Positions 35,201 through 44,471 of a stretch of 64,000 nucleotides of DNA are shown one piece after another. The position numbers and the translations under genes were made by a program. Each line of letters opens with the position of its first letter. The stretch's first letter is position 1. The DNA is from Ignavibacteriales bacterium (GTDB lineage Bacteria > Bacteroidota > Ignavibacteria > Ignavibacteriales > Ignavibacteriaceae): positions 558,001-622,000 of the forward strand of contig JADJEI010000001.1 of the NCBI GenBank assembly GCA_016709155.1, in the 5' to 3' direction. The notes beneath the pieces are model-generated. The model was not told the origin of the DNA and made no database searches. It saw only the letters and a program-made list of their open reading frames with translations.

Positions 35201-36448
35201 TTACAACTCAACTTTTTTAAATACCAGTGAAGCATTATGTCCTCCAAAACCAAATGTGTTGCTGATTGCAACTTTAATATTTTTTGTAGTTGCATTCAAC
35301 GGAGAATAGTTAAGATCACATTCCGGGTCAGGATTAGTCAGATTAATTGTAGGCGGGATTAGACCGTTGTAAAGGCTAAGCACAGTGGCGATGGCTTCAA
35401 CCCCGCCAGCAGCTCCTAGCAAATGCCCGGTCATAGATTTGGTGGAAGAAACAACTAGTTCATAGGCGTGTTTACCAAACACAGTCTTTATAGCATTTGT
35501 TTCATTCACATCATTTAAAGGTGTCGAAGTTCCATGCGCATTTATATAATCTACAACTTGAGGAGCTAACCCAGCGTCTTGAAGTGCATTTTGCATTGAT
35601 CGAACCGCGCCTTCACCCCCCGGTGCCGGTGCAGTAATATGGTGGGCGTCAGCCGTTAAACCAATTCCTGCTAGTTCCGCATAAATCTTTGCATTACGAT
35701 TAACTGCATGCTCATATTCTTCAAGAATTAAAGTGCCAGCACCTTCACCCATAACAAAACCATTTCTGTCCTTGTCGAATGGACGTGAAGCTTCCTTATA
35801 TCTATCATTCCAGGTTGAGAGTGCTCTCATTGCAGTAAAACCACCGACGCCAATCTCAGTGATGGCAGCTTCGGAACCACCACAAATCATCATATCAGCC
35901 GTACCGCGTTGAATCCATAAAAATGCATCGGCGATGGCATGAGAAGAAGTAGCACAAGCTGATGTTGTCGCATAGTTAGGACCTTTTAAACCAAATTTAA
36001 TTGATATCTGCCCGGCGGCAATATCAGAGATCATCATCGGAATAAAGAAGGGGCTTAAAGATTGAGGATTTTTAGATTGAAAAAAATTCCAGTGCTGCTG
36101 TTGAAGTGTTTCCATCCCCCCAATTCCACTTCCATAAATTACACCAAAGCGATTCAGGTCGGTAGATGAGAGATTTATCCCCGAATCATTAATTGCCATT
36201 TCAGAAGAGACAAGTGCAAATCTCGCAAATGGGTCCAACCGTCTAATAGATTTTCTATCTAAATAATTTTCAGGGTTAAAATTTTTAACTTCGGCGGCAA
36301 ATTTAGTATCAAACTTTGAACTGTCGAAATGAGTGATCATTTCAACACCGTTGACACCATTTATAAGAGCATTCCAAAAAGATTCTAAACCTATGCCGAT
36401 TGGAGTAACGGCACCCATACCGGTAACAACCACTCGTTTATTTGCCAT
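35201..36448 (-). CDS. fabF: beta-ketoacyl-ACP synthase II
   Basis: 415 residues. Elongates acyl chains with malonyl-ACP. The Cys-His-His triad is visible: TTSACATSSHAI (Cys near 165), NAHGTSTPLND (His near 304) and MTGHLLGAAGGVEA (His near 341). The C-terminal NTFGFGGHNASLVF is standard. Preceded by acpP at 166 bp; that gap holds the inverted-repeat element at 36497. Confidence 0.97.
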   Translation of the reverse strand: MANKRVVVTGMGAVTPIGIGLESFWNALINGVNGVEMITHFDSSKFDTKFAAEVKNFNPENYLDRKSIRRLDPFARFALVSSEMAINDSGINLSSTDLNRFGVIYGSGIGGMETLQQQHWNFFQSKNPQSLSPFFIPMMISDIAAGQISIKFGLKGPNYATTSACATSSHAIADAFLWIQRGTADMMICGGSEAAITEIGVGGFTAMRALSTWNDRYKEASRPFDKDRNGFVMGEGAGTLILEEYEHAVNRNAKIYAELAGIGLTADAHHITAPAPGGEGAVRSMQNALQDAGLAPQVVDYINAHGTSTPLNDVNETNAIKTVFGKHAYELVVSSTKSMTGHLLGAAGGVEAIATVLSLYNGLIPPTINLTNPDPECDLNYSPLNATTKNIKVAISNTFGFGGHNASLVFKKVEL

Positions 36449-36496
36449 TAAATACTCCCGCTGAATTTTTTATGTACGAAAGGAAGGAAGGAAGAC

Positions 36497-36607
36497 GTTG
36501 TCTCAAAAGATTTATTGTGCTTGTCTGAACTTGTTGAAAACTGATTTTATTAATAGTACACACGCTTCGATAAGCCTGGTGTAAAATAAAATAACTTTTG
36601 AGACAAC
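36497..36607. repeat. 111-bp inverted-repeat element (MITE-like) between acpP and fabF
   Basis: GTTGTCTCAAAAG (36497-36509) is the exact complement of CTTTTGAGACAAC (36595-36607). The interior has CTTGTCTGAACTTGTTGAAA and ACGCTTCGATAAGCCTGGTG, which look like pieces of dispersed palindromic repeats. It has no ORF. It lies inside the lipid operon, where only an RBS would be expected, next to an AAGG tandem tract at about 36482-36492. Confidence 0.6.
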
Positions 36608-36614
36608 TTTTATC

Positions 36615-36851
36615 TTACTTGCCTAATTTTTCTTTAAGATATTTTGTTGCGTCGCCAACAGTGCCGATTTTTTCAGCATCTTCGTCCGGAATAGATACAT
36701 TGAAAGCACTCTCGAAACCCATTACTAATTCTACGATATCGAGAGAATCTGCACCGAGGTCATTGGTAAATGAAGCTTCGGGAGTAATTTGAGATTCTTC
36801 AACGCCTAACTTGTCAATTATTATTTCCCTTACTTTAGCTTCAACATCCAT
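36615..36851 (-). CDS. acpP: acyl carrier protein
   Basis: 78 residues, acidic. Carries growing acyl chains on 4'-phosphopantetheine. The attachment serine is in [15 protein letters not shown] (Ser36 by the DSL motif). The C-terminal helix runs [19 protein letters not shown]. Neighbours fabG and fabF confirm the fatty-acid role. Confidence 0.97.
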   Translation of the reverse strand: MDVEAKVREIIIDKLGVEESQITPEASFTNDLGADSLDIVELVMGFESAFNVSIPDEDAEKIGTVGDATKYLKEKLGK

Positions 36852-36943
36852 AGTGTTCTCCTATTGTTTATTGATTTTATGATTGATTATGAATAAAATT
36901 TATTTCGAGTGAAATATACAAAATAAGTCCTTCAGAAAATATA

Positions 36944-37702
36944 TCACATCGTCATTCCGCCATCCACAGTTATCACTTGTCCGGTGATGTAATCTGCCGA
37001 AGGGCTAAGTAAGAACGTGGTCACTTTTGCAATGTCCTCCGAGGTCCCCATTCTTCCAAGCGGAATTGTTTGAACAAGTTTCTGTTTCTGTTCATCATTT
37101 AATTTGCCGGTCATATCTGTTTGAATAAACCCCGGGGCAATTGCATTCACAGTAATATTTCTTGATGCAACTTCGCGAGCAATTGATTTTGTAAATCCAA
37201 TTACCCCAGCTTTTGAAGCTACATAATTCGCCTGTCCAGGATTTCCGACTAACGCTACGACAGAGGAAATATTAACTATTCTGCCGTACCTTTGTGAAAT
37301 CATAGTTTTTAAGACTGCTTTAGTATAATTAAAAACACTTTTAAGATTTGCAGCAATTACGTCATCAAAATCTTTTTCGGTCATTCGAAGTAAAAGATTA
37401 TCACGGGTTATTCCGGCATTGTTAATTAAAAAATCTACACCGCCAAGCTTTTGAATCGCTTCGCTGACAGTTGATTGTGATTGCTCGAAAGATGAAACAT
37501 CAGATTTAAAAGCAAAGACTTTAGCACCCGAAGCTTTTGTTGTTTCGATTAATTCTTCTGCCATTTTATCAGAACTGTTATAAATAAAGGCAACATCCGA
37601 GAAAGGAATTCCATCATAATTCTGCAAAGTTAATTCGTTGACAATGGCTCGCCCGATTCCTCTTGTACCGCCTGTTACAATTGTTCTTTTAGATTGAGTC
37701 AT
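36944..37702 (-). CDS. fabG: 3-oxoacyl-ACP reductase
   Basis: 252 residues, short-chain dehydrogenase. Reduces 3-oxoacyl-ACP with NADPH. Cofactor motif TGGTRGIGRAI (residues 10-20), NNAGITRDNLL, catalytic Ser in NISSVVAL, YxxxK in YVASKAGVIGFTKS, and the C-terminal GQVITVDGGMTM. Its start overlaps the DUF3109 gene end by 14 bases. Confidence 0.96.
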   Translation of the reverse strand: MTQSKRTIVTGGTRGIGRAIVNELTLQNYDGIPFSDVAFIYNSSDKMAEELIETTKASGAKVFAFKSDVSSFEQSQSTVSEAIQKLGGVDFLINNAGITRDNLLLRMTEKDFDDVIAANLKSVFNYTKAVLKTMISQRYGRIVNISSVVALVGNPGQANYVASKAGVIGFTKSIAREVASRNITVNAIAPGFIQTDMTGKLNDEQKQKLVQTIPLGRMGTSEDIAKVTTFLLSPSADYITGQVITVDGGMTM

Positions 37703-38276
37703 CTTTTATTTCGACCTTTATTTCATTCAAATATTCATTTCGTAACTGCACTAACTTAGTGAAATTCTGATCCCCAAAAAAGAAATGAAGTTCGTCTTTG
37801 CACGCTTCAAAAATTGTAACGTGTGCTTCATTATTTTTATTGCAAGTCTTTAATCTGTCAATGTGCTCATCATCTATCGTGAGTGCACCTTCAAAAATTG
37901 TTAACGGGAAAAGATAGCAGTAAAGTGGTTTATATTTCCATTTATGTTCGCCTTCTAACAGAGCAAGTTTTTGAAGTGTACATAATCCAGACTTATCAAG
38001 GAAAGTACATTTATCATTAATGATTTGAGTGCCGACTGCGATGCCTGATTCAAAATCTTCATCTTTTTCGGGAGCTTCAAACCATTCGGAAACATTTTTT
38101 GATTGTGACTCATCAAGCAGTGGAATTATTTTATCTTTAATTGATAGAATATTTTCAGCTTCTTTTGAATCAGTGTAAACGCCGTAATTACAGCACTCCC
38201 CGCTGCATCTGCAAGAGAATTTGAACGTAAAGATTAGCGGATCAATTTTCAGATTATCAATTTTTAATTCATTCAT
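37689..38276 (-). CDS. DUF3109 family cysteine-rich protein
   Basis: 195 residues of the DUF3109 family. Cysteine-rich N-terminus (FKFSCRCSGECCNYGVYTD, residues 18-36), then CTFLDKSGLCTLQKLAL and CYLFPLTI, which form a probable metal site (zinc or Fe-S, in the manner of YkgJ-type proteins). Role unknown. It sits between fabD and fabG with a start overlapping the end of fabD (ATG at 38274-38276, stop of fabD at 38276-38278), so it is co-translated with fatty-acid genes. Confidence 0.8.
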   Translation of the reverse strand: MNELKIDNLKIDPLIFTFKFSCRCSGECCNYGVYTDSKEAENILSIKDKIIPLLDESQSKNVSEWFEAPEKDEDFESGIAVGTQIINDKCTFLDKSGLCTLQKLALLEGEHKWKYKPLYCYLFPLTIFEGALTIDDEHIDRLKTCNKNNEAHVTIFEACKDELHFFFGDQNFTKLVQLRNEYLNEIKVEIKDDSI

Positions 38277-39190
38277 TATAAAAATTTCTCCACATCTTCA
38301 AATTTATCAATTGAGTGACAGATTATGTTCGAGTTTATTCTTTTAACTAATCCCTGCAAAACTTTGCCAGGACCTATTTCATAGAATTCATCAAAACCGT
38401 CGGCAATCATATTAGTGATTGTTTCTTCCCATCTAACTGCTGAAGTAACTTGTTAGTAAAGTAATTTTTTTATTTCATTTTTATCGTTGTTAGGTTTAGC
38501 AGAAACATTCGCATACACTGGATATCTTGCATCGTAAAAGGGAGTGGTATCAAGCACAGTTCGTAAATATTCTTTTGCTGAATTCATCAGAGGGGAGTGA
38601 AATGCTCCGCTAACTACAAGCTGTTTTACCAGCTTAGCGCCGTTTGCTTTACAAAGCTCCATTGCTTTATGAACTCCGGTGAGTGATCCTGAAATTACTA
38701 TTTGCCCAGGCGAATTAAAATTTGCGCACTGCACTATTCCTTCTGATGAAGCTTCTGTACAGAGCATTTCAACCAACTCGGATTTCAATCCAACTATGGC
38801 AGCCAACGTTCCCGGATTTTCTATTCCGGCTTGCTGCATCGCTTTGCCTCGTACCCCGACAAGTTTTACCGCATCATAAAATTGAATAGCATTTGCGGAA
38901 ACTAAAGCTGAATATTCTCCCAATGAATGTCCTGCGGCAGCGGCTGGAGAAATGGTTCTAATCAAACTTGAAAGAATTACACTGTGTAAAAAAATTGCAG
39001 GTTGGGTAAACTCGGTTTGTTTTAGTTTCTCTTCTGGTCCATTAAACATTACGTGTGATAAATTTACACCAAGAGCATCATCGGCAATTTTGATCATCTC
39101 TTTTGCTTCAACGGAATTATCATAAAGGTCATTTGCCATCCCGATATATTGAGACCCCTGCCCCGGAAATAGAAATGCAATTTTACTCAT
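38276..39190 (-). pseudogene. fabD: malonyl-CoA:ACP transacylase, in-frame stop
   Basis: The frame gives a normal FabD to residue 245: FLFPGQGSQYIGMA (residues 6-19), AGHSLGEYSAL with the nucleophilic Ser (near 93) and GAFHSPLM with the catalytic His. An in-frame TAA at 38453-38455 comes before the conserved end, which continues in the same frame: QVTSAVRWEETITNM, FDEFYEIGPGKVLQGLVKRI, SNIICHSIDKFEDVEKFL, to the stop at 38276-38278. FabD is essential, so a sequence error is likely: TTTACTAACAA in place of TTACTAACCAA (two compensating homopolymer errors) would encode LLTNQVTS. A real nonsense mutation would remove about 59 residues. Confidence 0.9.
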
Positions 39191-39211
39191 TTAGTTTTAC
39201 ACTATTTAATT

Positions 39212-40213
39212 TCATAATGACCAAACAAGATGAGTAGCACCAAAAGTGTAGCCTGCTCCAAAAGCTGATAAAATCAGGTTATCGCCTTTTTTTATTTTTC
39301 CAGCTCTGAAATATTCAGTCAGACAAAGAGGAATGGTCGCAGCAGTTGTGTTTCCATATTTATCAATATTAATCATGACTTTTTCAGATCCAATACCCAT
39401 ACGCTTTGCTGTTGCATCAATAATCCGCAGGTTAGCCTGGTGAGGGACTAAGTATGCAATATCTTCAGATTTCAAATTACTCAACTGCATTAATTCTGCA
39501 GATACATCTGCCATTCCCTTTACTGCAACCTTGAAAACTGCCTTACCATCCTGATAGATATAATGCATTTTATTATTCACAGTATCATGCGAAGATGGAT
39601 TTAAGCTTCCCCCTCCTAACATATACAATGCATTTTTACCGGAGCCATCAATTCGCAGAATTGAATTTTGTATCCCGAGTGAAAGGTCTTCGGAAGGTTC
39701 AAGTAATACAGCAGAAGCGGCATCACCAAATAGGATGCAAGTATTTCTATCGGTATAATCAACAATTGAACTCATTTTGTCAGCACCAATTACCAAAACT
39801 TTTTTATACCTGCCTGATTCGATATGCGAACAACCTGTTTGAAGCGCAAATAAAAATCCCGAGCAAGCTGCGGAAAGATCAAATCCCCAGGCATTCTTAG
39901 CACCGATATTTTCCTGAACCAAACAAGCAGTAGCCGGAAAAAACATATCCGGAGTAACTGTTGCAACAATAATTAAATCAATTTCATCCGGGGAAATATT
40001 ATATGATTTCATCAAATCAAGTGCGGCATTTGTTGCAAGATCGCTTGTCGCACCGTTCTCTATAATTCTTCGTTCCTTAATCCCGGTTCGTGTTTGGATC
40101 CACTCATCATTTGTATCTACAATAGATTCAAAAAATTTATTATCTAAAATTTTTTCTGGTATGTACATACCAACTGCACTAACGACGGCAGTAATTTTTT
40201 TATCACTGTTCAT
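39212..40213 (-). CDS. fabH: beta-ketoacyl-ACP synthase III
   Basis: 333 residues. Starts fatty-acid synthesis by condensing acetyl-CoA or a branched acyl-CoA with malonyl-ACP. The active-site triad is LSAACSGFLFAL (Cys near 117), VPHQANLRI (His near 257) and GNTTAATIP (Asn near 287). It lies 22 bases upstream of fabD and 48 bases after plsX. Confidence 0.97.
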   Translation of the reverse strand: MNSDKKITAVVSAVGMYIPEKILDNKFFESIVDTNDEWIQTRTGIKERRIIENGATSDLATNAALDLMKSYNISPDEIDLIIVATVTPDMFFPATACLVQENIGAKNAWGFDLSAACSGFLFALQTGCSHIESGRYKKVLVIGADKMSSIVDYTDRNTCILFGDAASAVLLEPSEDLSLGIQNSILRIDGSGKNALYMLGGGSLNPSSHDTVNNKMHYIYQDGKAVFKVAVKGMADVSAELMQLSNLKSEDIAYLVPHQANLRIIDATAKRMGIGSEKVMINIDKYGNTTAATIPLCLTEYFRAGKIKKGDNLILSAFGAGYTFGATHLVWSL

Positions 40214-40261
40214 ATTTAATTATTCCAGTTTGTAATGTTAATCTACTTGATTGAATAATTA

Positions 40262-41281
40262 TTATTTATTCATTTCAGCGGCAAGTTTACCTATTAGATT
40301 TTTATCGAACATTTCTTTGGCTCTCAAAACCATATTTTTTATTCCAAATGAAGAACTTGAACCGTGCCCAATTATCGTGATAGCCTTTACACCAAGCAGA
40401 GGAATTCCACCATATTGATTTGGATCGAAAACTTGAAATGTTTTTCGAATAGTATTTCTCGATAATCCAATTTTAATCTTGTCTATAAAATTTGTATCAG
40501 CTGTCTTTTTTAGCATAGGTTTCATGATCTTTAAAAACGATTCGCCAAATTTGAGCAGAATGTTACCAACAAACCCATCGCAAATAACTATGTTTACTTT
40601 GCCTGTTAGAATATCTCTGCCTTCAACATTGCCGAAGAAATTTAGCCCTGAGGTTTTTAATAGCTCAAAAGATTCTTTAGTTACTTTGTTTCCTTTTTCG
40701 TTTTCTTCACCGACTGATAGCAAGCCGATTGTAGGGTTTTGCAGTCCGAACATTTCTTTCACATACACATTAGCTAATCTCGCAAAACCAAGGAGATGCT
40801 GCGGCTTGGAATCAACAAAGGCGCCAACATCAAAAAGCAATGTAACCCCAGTTAGATTAGGGATAAACGCTCCAATAGTTGGTCTTTCAACACCGGGCAA
40901 TCTACCGATGAGCAGAGTTCCTGCAGCGGCTACTGCACCCGTATTTCCAGCACTCACGAAAGCATCCGCATTACCGGCAGCAACTAAATTTGCGCCGATA
41001 ACTAAGGAAGATTTTGGTTTTGTTTTCAGCGCTGAAGTGGGAGAATCATTCATCGTAATTATTTCATCCGAATGAATAATTTCTACATCAGCCAGCGAAA
41101 GGTTATTTTCCCTTGCAGTGATAGTTATTTTTTCCTTATCACCAACAAGAATTAAATGAAAAGTCTTGTCCTCATTCAACGCACTTAGTGCACCAACAAC
41201 TTCGTTCAGAGGTGCAAAATCACCCCCCATTGCATCAACAACTATTCTGCATTTCGAATTTTCAGAATCAGAATTAGACAT
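40262..41281 (-). CDS. plsX: phosphate acyltransferase PlsX
   Basis: About 339 residues from ATG 41281 (MSNSDSENSKCRIVVDAMGG); the longer frame upstream would run into rpmF and is not likely. Makes acyl-phosphate from acyl-ACP for phospholipid synthesis. Conserved blocks: VVDAMGGDFAP, VSAGNTGAVAA, LLFDVGAFVD-type, LLSVGEENEKGN, VEGRDILTG and ICDGFVGNILLK. It sits in the rpmF-plsX-fabH order typical of bacteria. Confidence 0.96.
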   Translation of the reverse strand: MSNSDSENSKCRIVVDAMGGDFAPLNEVVGALSALNEDKTFHLILVGDKEKITITARENNLSLADVEIIHSDEIITMNDSPTSALKTKPKSSLVIGANLVAAGNADAFVSAGNTGAVAAAGTLLIGRLPGVERPTIGAFIPNLTGVTLLFDVGAFVDSKPQHLLGFARLANVYVKEMFGLQNPTIGLLSVGEENEKGNKVTKESFELLKTSGLNFFGNVEGRDILTGKVNIVICDGFVGNILLKFGESFLKIMKPMLKKTADTNFIDKIKIGLSRNTIRKTFQVFDPNQYGGIPLLGVKAITIIGHGSSSSFGIKNMVLRAKEMFDKNLIGKLAAEMNK

Positions 41282-41298
41282 CCGGGAGAAAATGATTA

Positions 41299-41478
41299 TT
41301 AGCTTTTGGGAATAAACATTGAGCGACCATTGTAGTAACCACAAGCAGGGCATGCACGGTGAGTTAATTTCATTTCACCGCACTTAGCGCAAGTACCCAT
41401 GGTTGATGGTGTAGCTTTGTAATGTGTTCTTCTTTTATCTCGTCTGCTTTTTGACCACTTACGTTTTGGATTTGGCAT
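41299..41478 (-). CDS. rpmF: 50S ribosomal protein L32
   Basis: 59 residues, too short to be caught by a 60-codon cut-off. MPNPKRKWSKSRRDKRRTHY is the L32 opening, and CAKCGE with CPACGYY forms the zinc-ribbon of the four-cysteine type. It lies 17 bases downstream of the DUF177 gene and 17 bases before plsX. Confidence 0.97.
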   Translation of the reverse strand: MPNPKRKWSKSRRDKRRTHYKATPSTMGTCAKCGEMKLTHRACPACGYYNGRSMFIPKS

Positions 41479-41495
41479 TTTAGTCCTTATTTATT

Positions 41496-41996
41496 TTAAT
41501 TTAATTTATTTTTTAGTTCAAGTAATGGTTTCCAGCGGGCATCAACTTCTTCGGGTTTGCAGCTGCATTGACCATCATTTAGATTTTTGCCGCATCGCGG
41601 GCATAAACCTTTACAATCTTCTTTACACAATTTTTTTATTGGAACTGCAAGCAGAAGATAATCTCTTACATCGTCAGTAATATCTATTTTATCCGCATCT
41701 TTTGTAAGATAAGTCACGTCAACTGAATCGTCGTCTCCTTCAGGCTGATCATGAAGATAAACCATTTTGTATCTGCTTTCAATTTGAGCAGAATATATTT
41801 TAACGCATCTATCACATTCAAATTCTGCTCCTACAGTAGTAGAAGCTTCTAGTATTATTTGGTTGAGATATTTACTTAAGTTTACTTTAGTAATATACTT
41901 CCCAACAAATGGCTGCTCCAAATCAAGCTTTTTAACATCATCTTCAAAGCGGTATTCATACGCCCCATCTGTTAAAGAGCTTATTTTTATTTTCAT
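41496..41996 (-). CDS. YceD/DUF177 family protein
   Basis: 166 residues. The DUF177 pattern is present: FECDRCVKIYSAQIESRYKM (residues 57-76) and a C-terminal cysteine cluster LCKEDCKGLCPRCGKNLNDG then CSC. YceD homologues are linked to 23S rRNA accumulation and large-subunit assembly. Location upstream of rpmF is conserved across bacteria. First gene of the - strand cluster that runs to rnc. Confidence 0.9.
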   Translation of the reverse strand: MKIKISSLTDGAYEYRFEDDVKKLDLEQPFVGKYITKVNLSKYLNQIILEASTTVGAEFECDRCVKIYSAQIESRYKMVYLHDQPEGDDDSVDVTYLTKDADKIDITDDVRDYLLLAVPIKKLCKEDCKGLCPRCGKNLNDGQCSCKPEEVDARWKPLLELKNKLN

Positions 41997-42210
41997 TTTA
42001 CAAAATTCACGTTAAAACAGTGCAAAATATAGGAATAGCAACTTTGATAGTCAACCTTTTTAAATGATATCAGCCCGACTCTTTTTTATTTTCTTCAATT
42101 TAAGCCAATTATCACTAAAAAAAATGTTGATCCATATGATTTTTTTCCATTTATCCACTTTTCTAAATAGTTACACAGTTGATTTGTATTTTTACAACAA
42201 AAAAATAAAA

Positions 42211-43114
42211 ATGTTAAAAGTTGAAAACCTCACCAAAAAAGTTTAACGATATTGTAGCTGTGGATGATATTTCATTTCGGCTTTCCGAAGGAAAGATGTT
42301 TGGACTATTAGGTCCGAACGGCGCTGGAAAAACCACCACAATTAGAACTGTATTAAATATTATCAAACCTACTTCCGGCACTGTTCGTTTTAAAGACAAA
42401 GTAATCAACGAAGAGTTTTTTAATGTGATTGGTTATTTACCGGAAGAAAGAGGCTTGTATAAAAAAAGTAAGGCTTGGGATGTGATAATGTACTTTGCAA
42501 ATCTTAAAAATATGAGTCATCACTTTGCAAATGAAGCTGCTAACCAATGGATAACTAAACTTGATTTGGGTGCTTTGAAGAACAAACGGATAGAGGAACT
42601 TTCAAAAGGTAATCAGCAGAAGATACAATTTATTTGCGCAGTGATCCATAACCCGGAGCTTCTAATTCTTGATGAACCATTCAGCGGTTTCGATCCCATA
42701 AATCAACAAATTATAAAAGACGTATTACTTTCTTTTTCGAATTCAGGTAAGCTGATTATACTTTCAACTCATCAAATGGAAACTGCTGAAAAATTATGTT
42801 CGGAAATCCTTCTTATCAATAAAGGAAAAGAAGTCTGCAGCGGCAGTATCTCGGAAATAAAAAGAAAATTTGCTTCAAATAATATTAAAATTGAGTTTGA
42901 GGGTGATGGAACTTTTATTAAAAATTTGCCGTTTGTAAAAAGCTTTGATTCATACAACAACTATGCAGAAATTCAATTAACAGATTCGTTTGCACCTTCA
43001 GAATTTCTTAAAACTGTAATAGATAAAATAGAAGTAAAACAATTTTCTACAGTTGAGCCAACATTAAATAAAATTTTCATAGATGTAATTAAAGAAGATT
43101 CAGATAAAAAATGA
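42211..43114 (+). pseudogene. NatA-type ABC exporter ATPase, frameshift at codon 10
   Basis: The gene should start at ATG 42211 (MLKVENLTKK), but a run of six A (42235-42240), one more than needed, throws it out of frame; the rest reads FNDIVAVDDISFRLSEGKMF in the +1 frame to 43112. The ATPase is complete: Walker A GPNGAGKTT (near 32), LSKGNQQK signature, Walker B LLILDEPFSGFDP and the H-loop LSTHQMETAEK. It pairs with the permease gene by a four-base overlap. The alternative start TTG 42221 would give a near-normal protein lacking about eight residues, so the gene may work even if the shift is real. Confidence 0.88.
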
Positions 43115-44361
43115 CAATTTTAAAAACTTTAGCAGTCGCAAGGTGGGAGTATTTCGAGAAGATAAAAACGAAAGCATTTATAATTTCTATGGTAATCACT
43201 CCTTTGATCATTATTGCTTTTGCCGTTTTACCTTCGATGCTGTCTCAACAAGAAGATGAATCAACCAAGTTTATCGGAATTATTGATCCTTCCCAAAATT
43301 ATTTCCAGGAATTAAAAAACGAGTTGATTAAATATAAATTCAAAAATGATCAGCCCAATTTCATAATACAGAATCTCTTTGATTCTTCATTAAAGTTTGA
43401 CGATTTAAAAAAGAAAGCTGATAAAAAAGTTTTCGAAGGAAAATTACAAGGTTACATTTTAGTGCTCAACTCTAAAACTGATTCCTTGAAATTTGAGTAT
43501 AGAAGCAAAAGCATTGGCAGCTTCAGCGATCTTAATAAACTTGAGAATGAGCTGAATAATATTAGGATAAAAAATTATCTTACTTCTGCAGGACTATCAC
43601 AAAATATTAGGGAGGTCGTGAACAACAATTCAGAGCTTGACCAAATCATTATTGAAGAAGACGGGAAAGAAAGTTCCTCGGATTTCATGGTAGTATTTTT
43701 TTCTTCTTTTATTTTTATAATATTATTAATGATGATGGTTATCTACTCGGGGCAAATGTTAGTCAGGAGCCTCGTCGAAGAAAAAGCAAACAGGTTAATT
43801 GAAATTCTCATCTCAAGCTGTACGCCCGAAGATCTTTTAACAGGAAAAATATTAGGGCTCAGTTTACTCGGGCTTACCCAGCTTCTCATTTGGGCGATGA
43901 TCGGGATTACCCTTGCCGGTGCTGCAGTTATTCCCTATACAGCTTTCGAAAATATTTTACCGATGCTAATTTATTTTATCCTTGGATTCTTACTTTACAC
44001 AACAATTTTTGTTGGTGTTGGTTCAATTGTTTCTACCGAGCAGGAAGCACAGCAAGTCACAAGCTATTTAAGTTTGATAATGATGCTTCCTGTGGTTATT
44101 GCTGTACCTGCAATTCAAAACCCTGATACAATGCTTGTAAAAATTTTATCTTTCTTCCCCCTTACAACTCCATCTATAATGTTATTAAGATTAAACATTT
44201 CCGAAATTTCAATACCTGAAATATTATTAACAATTTCGATTCTTATCCTTTCAATTGTACTGATGATTTATATTTCATCTAAGATTTTTAGAATTGGAAT
44301 TCTTTCGTATGGCAAGCGACCTTCCTTGAAAGAAATATCCCGATGGCTTAGAGAGAAATAA
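43111..44361 (+). CDS. ABC-2 type permease (NatB-like)
   Basis: 416 residues. One N-terminal membrane helix (residues 21-42), an extracytoplasmic domain of about 150 residues, then five to six helices from about 193. The SSDFMVVFFSSFIFIILLMM and LVRSLVEEKANRLIEILISS stretch is the hallmark of NatB/ABC-2 exporters. It overlaps the ATPase gene (ATGA at 43111). Substrate not inferable; sodium, drugs or peptides are possibilities in the family. Confidence 0.88.
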   Translation: MTILKTLAVARWEYFEKIKTKAFIISMVITPLIIIAFAVLPSMLSQQEDESTKFIGIIDPSQNYFQELKNELIKYKFKNDQPNFIIQNLFDSSLKFDDLKKKADKKVFEGKLQGYILVLNSKTDSLKFEYRSKSIGSFSDLNKLENELNNIRIKNYLTSAGLSQNIREVVNNNSELDQIIIEEDGKESSSDFMVVFFSSFIFIILLMMMVIYSGQMLVRSLVEEKANRLIEILISSCTPEDLLTGKILGLSLLGLTQLLIWAMIGITLAGAAVIPYTAFENILPMLIYFILGFLLYTTIFVGVGSIVSTEQEAQQVTSYLSLIMMLPVVIAVPAIQNPDTMLVKILSFFPLTTPSIMLLRLNISEISIPEILLTISILILSIVLMIYISSKIFRIGILSYGKRPSLKEISRWLREK

Positions 44362-44471
44362 TTCTCTAGTTTATTTTTCCTAAAAGAATTAATACTTTTT
44401 GTTCTTTTTCACTATTGATATTTTAGTTTAAATATTAAGTTTGGCTAACTAAAAATCAAATCATTAAAAGA

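Noticed and set aside
40479..41075. 198-codon + strand ORF opposite plsX
   Set aside because: Exact antisense of plsX with no motif; typical shadow of a conserved gene.
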